Source of the DNA: Chondrosia reniformis
Lineage: Eukaryota; Porifera; Demospongiae; Chondrillida; Chondrillidae
Assembly: GCA_947172415.1 (NCBI GenBank)
Contig: OX359193.1
Coordinates: 8,519,501 to 8,583,500, forward strand
Reading direction: 5' to 3'
DNA: 64,000 nucleotides
Shown here: in pieces, positions 37,301 through 49,411 of the stretch
Position numbering within the stretch: position 1 is the stretch's first letter
Layout: each line of letters starts with the position of its first letter
Translations under genes and position numbers: made by a program
Notes under the pieces: model-generated
Told to the model about the DNA's origin: nothing
Databases searched by the model: none
The model's input: the letters and a program-made list of their open reading frames with translations, nothing else

Positions 37301-40300
37301 TAATGTACATTTGGTGCTATAACCCTTGTCAAATGGAAAGATTTGATGCTAACACTTGGTGTCAGCATTCACAGACATGTATGAAACATTTTCAATGAGT
37401 TTTTGAAACTTTTATAAATCTTTACATTTGCCCTATATCTCACCATACATTAACTTTGTATACCAGAATTTAATTTACAGTGAGGGCTGTAACTCTATCA
37501 AATGGAAAGCTATGAAGCTGTGACTTTGTATCAGCATTCACAGACACCTATAGAGCATGTCTAGTGGGTTTTTGAAATTTTGATGGAACTTAAAATTTGC
37601 CCTATCTCTTACCATACATTAATTTCGTATTCCTGTACTTTAATGTACATTTGGTGCTATAACTCTGTCAAATGCATGGAAAGATTTGATGCTAAAACGT
37701 GGTGTCAGTATTCACAGACATGTATGAAACATTTTCAATGAGTTTTTGAAATTTTTATAAATCTTTACATTTGCCCTATATCTCACCATACATTAACTTT
37801 GTATACCAGAATTTAATTTACAGTGAGGGCTGTAACTCTATCAAATGGAAAGCTATGAAGCTGTGACTTTGTATCAGCATTCACAGACACCTATAGAGCA
37901 TGTCTAGTGGGTTTTTGAAATTTTGATGGAACTTAAAATTTGCCCTATCTCTTACCATACATTAATTTCGTATTCCTGTACTTTAATGTACATTTGGTGC
38001 TATAACTCTGTCAAATGCATGGAAAGATTTGATGCTAAAACGTGGTGTCAGTATTCACAGACATGTATGAAACATTTTCAATGAGTTTTTGAAATTTTTA
38101 TAAATCTTTACATTTGCCCTATATCTCACCATACATTAACTTTGTATACCAGAATTTAATTTACATTGAGGGCTGTAACTCTATCAAATAGAAAGCTACG
38201 AAGCTGTGACTTTGTATCAGCATTCACAGACACCTATAGAGCATGTATAATGGGTTTTTGAAATTTTGATGGAACTTAAAATTTGCCCTATCTCTCACCA
38301 TACATTAACATTGTATACCAGAATTTAATTTATATTGAGGGCTGTAACTCTATCAAATGGAAAGATATGAAGCTGTGACTTTGTATCAGCATTCACAGAC
38401 ACCTATAGAGCATGTCTAATGGGTTTTTGAAATTTTGATGGAACTTAAAATTTGCCCTATCTCTCACCATACATTAACATTGTATACCAGAATTTAATTT
38501 ATATTGAGGGCTGTAACTCTATCAAATGGAAAGATATGAAGCTGTGACTTTGTATCAGCATTCACAGACACCTATAGAGCATGTCTAATGGGTTTTTGAA
38601 ATTTTGATGGAACTTAAAATTTGCCCTATCTCTCACCATACATTAATTTCGTATACCTGTACTGTAATGTACATTTGGTGCTATAACTCTGTCAAATGTC
38701 AAGATTTGATACTAAAACTTGGTATCAGTATTCACAAACATGTATGAAACATTTTCAATAAGTTATATGTTTTTTTTTATAAATCTTTACATTTGCCCTA
38801 TCTCTCACCATACATTAACTTCGTATTCCTGTACTGTAATGTACATTTGGTGCTATAACTCTGTCAAATGTCAAGATTTGATGCTAAAACTTGGTATCAG
38901 TATTCACAAACATGTATGAAACATTTTCAATAAGTTATAAGTTTTTTTTATAAATCTTTACATTTGCCCTATCTCTCACCATACATTAACTTCGTATTCC
39001 TGTACTGTAATGTACATTTGGTGCTATAACTCTGTCAAATGGAAAGATTTGATACTAAAACTTGGTGTCAGCATTCACAGACATGTATGAAACATTTTCA
39101 ATGAGTTTTTGAAATTTTTATAAATCTTTACATTTGCCCTATATCTCACCATACATTAACTTTGTATACCAGAATTTAATTTACAGTGAGGGCTGTAACT
39201 CTATCAAATGGAAAGCTATGAAGCTGTGACTTTGTATCAGCATTCACAGACACCTATAGAGCATGTCTAGTGGGTTTTTGAAATTTTGATGGAACTTAAA
39301 ATTTGCCCTATCTCTTACCATACATTAATTTCGTATTCCTGTACTGTAATGTACATTTGGTGCTATAACTCTGTCAAATGCATGGAAAGATTTGATGCTA
39401 AAACGTGGTGTCAGTATTCACAGACATGTATGAAACATTTTTAATGAGTTTTTGAAATTTTTATAAATCTTTACATTTGCCCTATCTCTCACCATACATT
39501 AACTTCGTATTCCTGTACTGTAATGTACATTTGGTGCTATAACCCTTGTCAAATGGAAAGATTTGATGCTAACACTTGGTGTCAGCATTCACAGACATGT
39601 ATGAAACATTTTCAATGAGTTTTTGAAACTTTTATAAATCTTTACATTTGCCCTATATCTCACCATACATTAACTTTGTAAACCAGAATTTAATTTACAG
39701 TGAGGGCTGTAACTCTATCAAATGGAAAGATATGAAGCTGTGACTTTGTATCAGCATTCACAGACACCTATAGAGCATGTCTAATGGGTTTTTGAAATTT
39801 TGATGGAACTTAAAATTTGCCCTATCTCTCACCATACATTAATTTCGTATTCCTGTACTGTAATGTACATTTGGTGCTATAACTCTGTCAAATGTCAAGA
39901 TTTGATGCTAAAACTTGGTGTCAGTATTCACAGACATGTATGAAACATTTTCAATGAGTTTTTGAAATTTTTATAAATCTTTACATTTGCCCTATCTCTC
40001 ACCATACATTAACTTCGTATTCCTGTACTGTAATGTACATTTGGTGCTATAACTCTGTCAAATGGAAAGATTTGATGCTAACACTTGGTGTCAGCATTCA
40101 CAGACATGTATGAAACATTTTCAATGAGTTTTTGAAATTTTTATAAATCTTTACATTTGCCCTATATCTCACCATACATTAACTTTGTAAACCAGAATTT
40201 AATTTACAGTGAGGGCTGTAACTCTATCAAATGGAAAGCTATGAAGCTGTGACTTTGTATCAGCATTCACAGACACCTAGAGAGTATGTCTAATGGGTTT

Positions 40301-40465
40301 TTGAAATTTTGATGGAACTTAAAATTTGCCCTATCTCTCACCATACATTAATTTCATATTCCTGTACTGTAATGTACATTTGGTACTATAACTCTGTCAA
40401 TGTGTGTCAGTCTTCATAGATAGCTATAAAGTATGTGCAATGGGTTTGTGAAATTTTGATGGAAA
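31334..40465 (+). repeat. Satellite array C: about 53 monomers with an 18-monomer higher-order repeat
   Basis: Same monomers as arrays A and B. The rare variant ATAACCCTTGTCAAATGG occurs near 32880, 34249, 36469, 37322 and 39542. The pairs 34249/37322 and 36469/39542 are both 3,073 bp apart, revealing a higher-order repeat of about 18 monomers. The last monomer (about 40380-40465) is degenerate and marks the right edge. Confidence 0.97.
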
Positions 40466-40956
40466 ATTGTGTATTTATTTTATACATAAACCAGCTTATA
40501 TCGCAAAGCAGTCCCACAATTTAACTAAAATTATTCAGTATATTTGACTGGTAGCTAGTAATAATCAATATACAATGAAAATGATAAGACGTACGTATCA
40601 CATGTAACATCAATTATTATTATAAATCTGTCAATTTGTGTTGTATGGCAGTGAACAAGATGGTGATGCTAGCCACTTGTAAAAGATGGCAGCTGCTTTC
40701 TCACTTGTGGCAAATATATACAATGGAGTGAATGAGGTTCTTTCGACTTCTCTTTGTTCATATGCTCTGCATTTAGCCTAAGCATGAGCATTCAGTATAC
40801 TCTTGTAATTATATAAATTATTGCATAACTTGACCTTCTTATAATTATATATATTATTACCATGAATGATAATACATGTATACTACTGCTAACAATAATA
40901 TTATTAGTGTGAAAGTGGAAAATTGTTGTTAAATTGTAGAGTTACTGCAGTACAAA
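40466..40956. other. AT-rich intergenic spacer
   Basis: Between the satellite edge and the IQCG stop codon. I see no ORF, RNA gene or clear repeat. An AATAAA-like site on the minus strand near 40475 is far from the gene end. Confidence 0.6.
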
Positions 40957-43245
40957 TTATTTCTTCTTTTTCCCTTTCCCTTTCCCTTTCTTCTTTTTCT
41001 CTTTCTTTTTGGGTTTGTAAGGACCTAGCTGCTTTCGTACCATGACACCTCTCCACCATGCCTGGACCTAGAGGAGAGAGCAGAAAAAGGTGGGACTGAT
41101 GGAGAAGGTGGGAGTGGTCAAGTATGTGACAGTCAATAGCAACAACACATTTAATGATCACGTAAATATACTCGCTCAACATTCAAGCATTTATAAATGA
41201 CGTGTACCTTAATTGTAGCTTGTTTCTTTTTCTCTTCTTCTTCAGCCTTTTTCTTTAGCTCCTCCATCAATGCCTTATATTCAGACACAATACTGCTACA
41301 CTCCTTGTACTAAGAGCAACATTACACAATATACCAATATACATTACATTCACACACACATAAGTACATTGAATATTATACAACAATTCTGATCTACATT
41401 GCCACAACTGCAAGGGAATTGTTAGCACCTTTTCAGCAATCTCTTGTAGTTCCTGAAGATTAGCCTCTCTTGCATTCTACAGTAAAAGAAACCACATCTG
41501 CTGGCTATGCCTCCAAGTGGACATGACATAGGCACAGCTTATTAGCACTGAACCTTCATGGCTTGCAACTCCTTGGCCTTAAGGTCCGTCTCCTCCTCAT
41601 ACCTTGTCATCCACTCTTCCACCTTAGTATCCAAATCCTATATAACAGATGTTTAGCTTTAATGGACCTACTCACAGCTTGATATATAATACACATAATA
41701 TGTAGATAAGTACTAAATACTGTAGACAATGTCATTACTAGTGAATTGTGAATATATAAGTATACGTATATATGGTGATATTGACAGCAGTTACTTGGGG
41801 CTCTTTACAAAGTATGTATACTCTATTTTGAGGATGACACTTGCAAAGAGTTGCATACCTCAAAATGCTTCTGGAGATATTGTATCACTTCACTGTGAAC
41901 CAGTGTCTCATCATCTATCATGGTAGAATACTTTGATATTTCACCTTCCACTTCAGTCTCCTTCAGATTGTGCCTCGTCTGCTGACACTCCACCTCCACC
42001 TACACACACAATTACACGTATGTACTCTTGTATGTATAGCATGAATGCAAGTGTCTTATATACTTCAGATTCCTTTTGTATCTGTTTTGACATGAGAGAA
42101 GTTTCAGCTTTCTTCTCTTGAAGTTCATCTTTTAAGTAGGCAATCTTCTCTTTTAAATCCTATGAATATCATTAATAGACATGAATATCGTTACAGTATC
42201 CAAACATGCATTAACCAGACAAGTCTGCAACTTCTAAATCACTTACAGAAATCTCAGCCTCTTTTTCTCGTTTCACTCGATTCAATTCCTTCTTGAGAAA
42301 TTTCATTCTCTTTCGACAAACTTCCTCTCTGTTACAAGTAACAAATCCAATGTATATACATAAAATGAGAGCTAACAACAAGTTAAGCTCAATCTTGCAA
42401 ACACACATTTACATGACTTTAAGTCATCACAACAGCCAATACAGTACACCATTCAGCTTATGTATTGCATATTGTATAACCTTTTGATTGTCTGAATCAT
42501 CTCTTCCTTCTCCTCATGATAAATCTGAAGAGATTTGGTCATCTCTGTGAAGGTTCCGCTTGACTGCATCTCCTCCATTGTGTCTGCTAGCACCATCTGA
42601 AGGAACTGTCTGTCCTTCTCCAACTTCTCCATGTTAGCAGCAACTGTACTTGCATTCTTGGCAGCTAAACAAAGAGACATGTCATGTTGCTATTAGCAAA
42701 GAGACTTGGACCACTTGGTACACACAACCAGACAAGTGAAATTGTATGGGCGGATCAACATACGCAACATGTACGTACCTGCTGCAACAGTTGATATCGC
42801 ATAGACAGCTGTCTTGTTGGAGTTTCCAACCTACAGAGAATACACATAAGATGAATGTAGTTGTAAAGTGCTCGGAGCATCTTTCACTCACTGAATCCAT
42901 CCCTCCCCTCTCAGCTGTCCTCTGGGCCTCCAAAATTTGCGCCAGTTCGACCCCCATCACCTTTACATTTTAGGTAGAAGAGTGAAAACAAGGAAACGAA
43001 TGTTAAACATGTCCAAACACATAGTCTTCACTGCTACAATAAGATGACCTCACTTCTTCAGCCGCCGAGGGCTTCTCGGAGAAGTCAGGCATCACTCCAC
43101 CCAGAACAGCCAATTGGTCGACACAGTCTTCTAAGATGGTAGCAAACGTTATTCGCTCCACACGAGAGATAACTCTACTTGGTAAAACATTAGAAGACTT
43201 CTTGCTAATTAGTGACTGCTTCTTGGAGAGTTCCAATGATGACAT
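40957..43245 (-). CDS. IQCG: IQCG / dynein regulatory complex subunit 9 orthologue
   Basis: Component of the nexin-dynein regulatory complex of motile cilia; the C-terminal IQ motif binds calmodulin. Eleven in-phase exons: 43245-43054, 42960-42892, 42830-42779, 42664-42481, 42328-42247, 42159-42064, 41999-41859, 41637-41554, 41476-41429, 41309-41208, 41067-40957. They give 386 residues; the human protein is about 440. Diagnostic stretches are RITFATILEDCVDQLAVL near the N-terminus, the DRQFLQMVLADTMEEMQ motif, a long central coiled coil, the IQ region VQAWWRGVMVRKQLG and a lysine/glycine-rich end (KKGKGKGKKKK), as in human IQCG. It shares orientation with PARL, 541 bp upstream. Confidence 0.93.
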
Positions 43246-43786
43246 TGCTATTTTCTAAAAAAACTAATAGACGGCCATTTTTATACTGTTGCCACGGATA
43301 CTTAATCTGAACATGGCTGACTTATCTGCCATGGATGATGTTACCTAGCCAAGTCTGAGTAAACGTGATTAGCAAGCGATTTAACTTATAACTTTCATTT
43401 TTAGTTTTTTTTTATAATTTAGGCCAAAAGTTTAGATGAGCTGTGACGAATATGGAAGCTTCGAATGTGCGGGTGTACGCGTGTAGAAATTACTTGATCT
43501 CCGAGCTCTATCACGACTATTTAGTTTTGTTTTAAGTTTTAAAGGTTTAGATGTTGACTGGGTATGCCAGGAGCTGTGAAGATTCGACACTACGAGAGAC
43601 GGGTGGCCTAACCGAGGCACTGGTCTACAGTACCTCGGGCCATCCTCATTGCTGACTATTTCCACTTGATCTGAGCTCCATATTAAACAGTTGTGGTTTG
43701 TATATTGTATCATGGGTTATAATATGTAATAGTTTGTTTTAAGTTAAAAAATGAACTGTTAATTTTAAAATTAAAACGTACAAACA
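43246..43786. other. Intergenic spacer between PARL and IQCG
   Basis: It holds the IQCG promoter region and the PARL 3' flank. A weak direct duplication (ACTTGATCT...GAGCTC near 43492 and 43664, each followed by TTTGTTTTAAGTT) is visible. The 93-codon minus-strand ORF here has no coding signature. Confidence 0.5.
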
Positions 43787-45690
43787 CTAATTTCTGAATT
43801 TGCTCCAACTAGAAATCACTTGGTGTCTTATTGCTGAAATCTTTGGGACAATCATGGATTCAAAGGTCCTACATAGAGAAGATATGCATATCACATCAAA
43901 CAATCCTTTCTCAAGCATTGGTGCTGTTTCTATTTAAGTACATAAGCACTAACCAGCCAAAGAGGACCCCTCCCAGGTGTGCGGCATGATCAAAGTACTT
44001 CCATCCTCGTATCAGTCCTAACACATCAATTGCAACTATAGTTCCAAGTGCCTGTAAAGTAACATTGCACACATCAGTATATACTGATAAAGGATGCAGT
44101 TGTTATGAACATACATACAGTAGCACAAACATAGCATGCACTCAGAAATGCCTAGCTCTTTCTAATAAACTTTCATTGGGTCTTCTGGTAGTCTAAATTG
44201 TAAAAGAGCCCAGGGCTCCAAGGTACAGAACAACTCACCCAGCTGGCTGGGATGGGCACCCAGGGAAGGAAGATGAAGTACAAGTTGTTGTCCGGATAGT
44301 TGTACACCACCGAGGCCACGATGGCCATTATAGAGCCAGACTAAGTGCCATAAGAGGATAAGACTTCAAATTCCATATTAGGGAAGAAAAGGGTTATACT
44401 CCAAACACATGTGAAGAATGAGGTGAGGATGGGCTGGGAGAAAGATTATTGACTCACAGCCCCAAGAGAAGGTACAGGTATTCCACGAGCCACTTTAGCC
44501 AAGTGGCCTGCAAATGATGCAAAGACACCTGCGGACACATAAAATGGCAGTGCCACCTCTGGAGACCGGATGACTACATATAAGGAGAGAAGGTATAGTA
44601 CCATATAAGGAGAGTAGCATGATGCCATATAAGGAGAGAAGGTATAGTACCATATAAGGAGAGAAGTATGATGCCATATAAGGAGAGGCTGCAGTTGACT
44701 CACACATGTAAGGGATGAAGAAGTTCCATAGCACAACCATGTTCAGCAGTAGATGCCACACCTCGATGTGACTAAAGGTTGACAGAAGCATCGGAAATGA
44801 GGCTCCTATGGAAACAGGTTGAAAACAATACAGTGTTGATCCAGAGACTTCCAAAGAAATAGCCCACTTGAGTAAGGATCTGCCAGGAACCTCCCTATCA
44901 TCATTGGCTGGAGCGCTTGTATCCTCCAGAGTAGAAACACTGCTACATTGACTGCAATCAGACCTGCACAGAGGTTACCAAACAAGACACAGTGATTGGA
45001 TGGAAAAGGGGCCAATGGAATTGCAGCAATTATGCAATCCTTGAAAGTCAGGTCACAAGACTGTGAAGTGATACACATACATACATACCTATTGCAGCCT
45101 TCTCAACTCCATTAAAGTAATTCCATCTCTTTTTAATCTGAAGTGGCACATCAAAAAGACAAGTTAAGTTTTATTAACAACAACTGAACATTGTGGAACC
45201 TTGAGCATTATATCCCTAAATAATCCTTGTTTTCTAGACCACCTTTCCTCCCATAGGAAGCCATCTTTCTTTGGTTGCTGTCTCTTCATATAAAAATATA
45301 TAAAGCTCGAACTAAAACTGACAAGACATACCTAATAAGGAAAGTCAAGAGAGGTGACTGAGATTTCAACATTAAAAGTATTCACGGTAGTGAATGGGTT
45401 ACACAAAGACAGTGAAACTTCTTTTGGTTATAGAAAATGATTTCACAAAAAGAGATACATAGAATATTGTTATGCATTGAGCATGTACATTGCTACCCAA
45501 TGCGTACCCCTGCTGTAAAGATGGCGGGCTTCCATAATACGTGGTAGGTCGTTAGGTGAGGAAGCGGCTCCTTTTGGTCATGATAGCGTCTCTTTGGAAT
45601 AGGTACCGTACGAATTCTTGCACGTTCTCTGCTCCATGAACGACAAAACCGTCGCAAACTTAACAGACCATTGTAATATCTGCAAAACAT
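43787..45690 (-). CDS. PARL: PARL, mitochondrial inner-membrane rhomboid protease
   Basis: Intramembrane serine protease (PINK1 and PGAM5 are known mammalian substrates). Nine exons: 45690-45508, 45331-45200, 45137-45089, 44963-44868, 44805-44704, 44573-44458, 44340-44239, 44051-43954, 43868-43787, giving 319 residues. The N-terminus is arginine-rich ([15 protein letters not shown]), fitting a mitochondrial presequence, which supports the start chosen. Family landmarks: [51 protein letters not shown], the GASGS motif carrying the catalytic serine (split by the 44458/44340 intron), and [10 protein letters not shown] with the catalytic histidine. The C-terminus after LFGW differs from mammals. 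It is divergent from the TRP gene across 718 bp. Confidence 0.94.
44578..44690. repeat. ~27-bp tandem repeat in a PARL intron
   Basis: Units of CATATAAGGAGAGAAGGTAT with spacing variants, four to five copies, fill intron 44574-44703. Confidence 0.8.
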
Positions 45691-46408
45691 GAAAGCTCTA
45701 AAACACGAAACGCAAATGCACGCACTGAAACGTAAATTCTATAACCCATACATTGTGTCCGTGAATTGATTTATCTTTGAAAGGATCATCTTTCGATTTT
45801 AGAACGTCTAAAGATGCAGTCTAAAAGTCGAAAGATGATCATTTCAAAAGATAAGTTCAAGAAATTCTCCGTGATTTCATATGTAATATATGTTATAATG
45901 AATTATTTACCATTCACACCTATCAATTGTCTCATAGCTGCATGTAACTGTCTCTTGTGGGAAGTGTTAAAGTTACTTGCTCTGTACCAGTCTGTGATAC
46001 CTATATAATTATTGTCCGTGCATGATATAATATATTGATAAAGAAATGGATATTCATTATAAGTTGGAGTGAATACATTTGTGTTACAGATATTCTTCTA
46101 TTCATGCAATGAACATGATATGATATACATGTGTCATTTGTGAATGTGATTGTCTTCCATCATTCTGTAGCTTATAGGAAATATGTTTGATATCTTTCCT
46201 CAAGTTTTAAAATTACATAATATCCGCAAAGTGACGAGGAATAGCTGTTGATAGCTACAAGTTTCTTATAAAATTAGTGAATAAGAAGAGGAACAGAATT
46301 TGAGTGATTCTCTTCATTTCTTGATCACTCCTTCAAACTTGTTAGTACAAAGGGGTAGTAGATCCCAGTCTTCTTGAATTGAGGCTTTAGTTCTACATGT
46401 CACCATAG
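45691..46408. promoter_or_regulatory. Divergent promoter region of PARL and the TRP gene, with a hairpin
   Basis: 718 bp between two head-to-head start codons. It contains the inverted repeat 45771-45854. No classic TATA box was identified with confidence. Confidence 0.5.
45771..45854. repeat. Inverted repeat with ~34-bp arms
   Basis: The arm 45771-45803 pairs with 45820-45854 (GGATCATCTTTCGA against TCGAAAGATGATC, extended both ways) around a loop of about 16 nt. It is either a small fold-back element or a structured promoter feature. Confidence 0.8.
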
Positions 46409-49380
46409 ATGTCACAACCAGCCAATCCTAGTAAGTATTGTATGCTTGTGTATATGTACTTGTTTAAATGAAATAGTTTACAATTCAGGTAATGTTCCTT
46501 CTTGGGATGAACCAAATGGAAATAACTTTGATGTTCCCCCAAGATTCAGCCATTGTGGAGTAGGCCAGAATAATTCTCTGGCAGATATTAAGGCCTTATC
46601 AGCGACTTTACAAGGAAATGACATAACAGAGGAATATTTTAATCCCATCCTCTACCCAAGTGACACTGTGGATACGTATTCAAAGTGGCTGGCAGTAGTA
46701 CACAGTCTTGTACAGGGAAATCAAGACCTACGAGGAGAAGTAGGTTTAGCTTAGGATTAATTAACTTATATAATCTGAACACTTCTTAAACTTGCTCAGT
46801 TTGATAGAATCCAAAGACTACCAGATAATTACAGTATTGATGACTGCTGTGTGCTTGTGATATGCAAGTTTTTCCTGTGGCTATGGAATTCTATACCAGA
46901 CAAGTTTGAGGGATTTAAACTTCATATGTGGCTGATCCGCTACTCACCTCTCAAGTACTACAGGAAGAAACAGATGCCTGTCCGATCCCCCTACCATTCC
47001 TTTGCTGTAAATCTCTTGCATAACTTTCACCAAAATAGTGATCAGCCATACAATATGCCAGTATATATAGAAAGGCATTCTGCTATATATTGTATATATG
47101 TGTAAAGCCTTTTGAAAGGGCTTATGTAACTACTTTCTATATATTCAGCTGGTGTCACTCATTGGTGGGCTCCTACATATAGAGCTCTCCCCTGATGCCA
47201 AGGATCTGGAAGAGTTCTCTGTAGCTCATTATGCTGTTACAGAGAAAAGATTTGATGTGCTCTATCTCTTGAGTAGGTGGGGGGCCGATTTCAACTGTAG
47301 CTCTCTCCCACCCATCTCTGTCACCCCACTTCAAAGGGCCATTGAGATGCATGATGATGATTGGATCAGGAAGTTTATTGAATTGGGATCCTCACCTGAG
47401 GCACCAAATAAAAAGGGAAAAACCCCTTTAATGCATCTGATGCAGAATTACAATAGATATGATACGATCCAGGTTTGTCATTTTTCCGGTACATGTACAT
47501 ATATAATGGCGGTCCTATAGTACATGCATTTTGCTTGTGTGTATATATTTATAAAAACATATTTTATTCTCTGTATCACCAGTGACACATTCACCTTTGC
47601 TCTTACTTTTAGTTACTGCTAGAAAAGGGAGCACAACTTACGTCTTGTGATGAAGGAGGAAACACTGTTCTCCACTATGCTGTTATTGGAGCTGAGCCAG
47701 GAGTCCCTAGTGAAGCTATTTCTGAGCTGAAGAATTCCGTTCTAAAAGATATCATATCCAAGCAGAATTCCTCTGGTGACACACCACTTCATTGTGCTGT
47801 TAAGTGCAATAAGTCCGAAGTTGTCATGCAGCTTTTAGATGTAGGAGCTGACCCAGAAATTTTAAATAATTCAAGGGATTCCCCCTTGGACCTGGCTGCT
47901 GAAAGAGGACAGGTGGAAGTATTTGAATGCTTGTTAAACCGAGCTGTAAGGCACACTGACAGCAGAAGTGTTGCTAATATGAGGATCACCCTAGAGGAAT
48001 ACATAGCTGGAGGACATTTAAAGAGTGCCACAGACTACATACAATCTCTCCCCAAGACAAGGTATCTAAGTTTTTATATGTTTACATTCAACATTCTGCT
48101 TCACTACTGCATGGTGACATTACAGTATACATAAAACCCTATTATCATGGCTTACACTTAATAATTCCATTCAGATCCCAATTTTAAATTCCATTCAGAT
48201 CCCAATTTTGCTTTTCCTGTGAGCCAAAGCTTCCTGGTGATAATGATGAGTCAATGAAAAAGCATGTGTTGCAGAATATTGTGAAGCTAAAACCACATGA
48301 CACAGCAGAGGTATCATGATTAGCATACAATCATAAAGTCTTTGAATGGCTGTCTCAGAACTTAAAGGATTGAAATTTGAACATTTTTACATTTAGAAAC
48401 TGGTCAGGACAGTTTTGGATAAGTGTTGCTATGGCAATGGAAAGGTCATCAGAGTGCAGTGTATGGAGACTGATGATAATGGTTCACCTCCTAATAGTGC
48501 TTGTCATTATGAGCAGAAGAAAAAACATTCATTCTTATCTCAGTTATCTGAAAATGACAACATGGTAAGTAAGAAATGATGATGTGAAAGAAATGACTAA
48601 TAACAAGTATACATTATACCTATGCATGTTGTCTGTATATATATACGCACAGTTTAGAAAACTAGCCCTCCACCCTAGCATCAGAACTTTGTTAAAACAC
48701 AAGTGGCAGAATTTTGGATTATACTACTTTTGGTGAGTTGAAGGGCCATACATGTACATATGTGTATATAGTAGCCCTATTGAGCTAAGTGGAGTTCCAG
48801 TATAATACCTAATACCTGATATATACCTGATACTATTGTTTGTTTCTTACCATAAAGGTTATATTTCTTTTGGTATGCACTGAGAATGGTAATGTTGACT
48901 TTAGCTCTCGGAATAGCAGCAAGGCCTAGTCTGGTTGACCCAAGGCACTATCAGCATGGACTTGACATTTTCAGAGGAGTTTGTGAAGGAATCACTTTAT
49001 TGATTGTCCTTATCAATATTCTCACTGAAGTCTACCTATTCATATGGTATATACACTATATATAATGAATCAGTATTAAAGCTGTAGGGACATTATACAT
49101 AAAAATACAAAGATTGAAGTGTATATATTCCTTTATTCTTTTCTCATGCAGCACAATGTATAGGCACATATTCAATTATATTGAATGGTTGGCAATCCTC
49201 TTTACTCTAATCTTGATTCCTCTGAGGGTATACAATTTGACTGAACAGTGGATCATTGCTTCATTAGCTTTCTTTTTCCATGGAATCAGAGTATTTCATT
49301 ATGCAGTTCTCTTAAGGTACACTGCCTCGCATCCTCTTTATGGTATGTGTGTCACATGATAAACTAGCTATATACTGTAC

Positions 49381-49411
<31 letters not shown>

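Noticed and set aside
27660..38919. Four repeated 66-aa plus-strand ORFs in the satellite
   Set aside because: They span type-1 satellite monomers and recur only because the monomers recur; most copies are closed by stops.
13488..40465. CRISPR-like array
   Set aside because: Repeats are contiguous ~170-bp satellite monomers without spacers in a eukaryotic genome.
43432..43713. 93-aa minus ORF between PARL and IQCG
   Set aside because: Odd composition, no splice context, no recognisable motif, located in a spacer.
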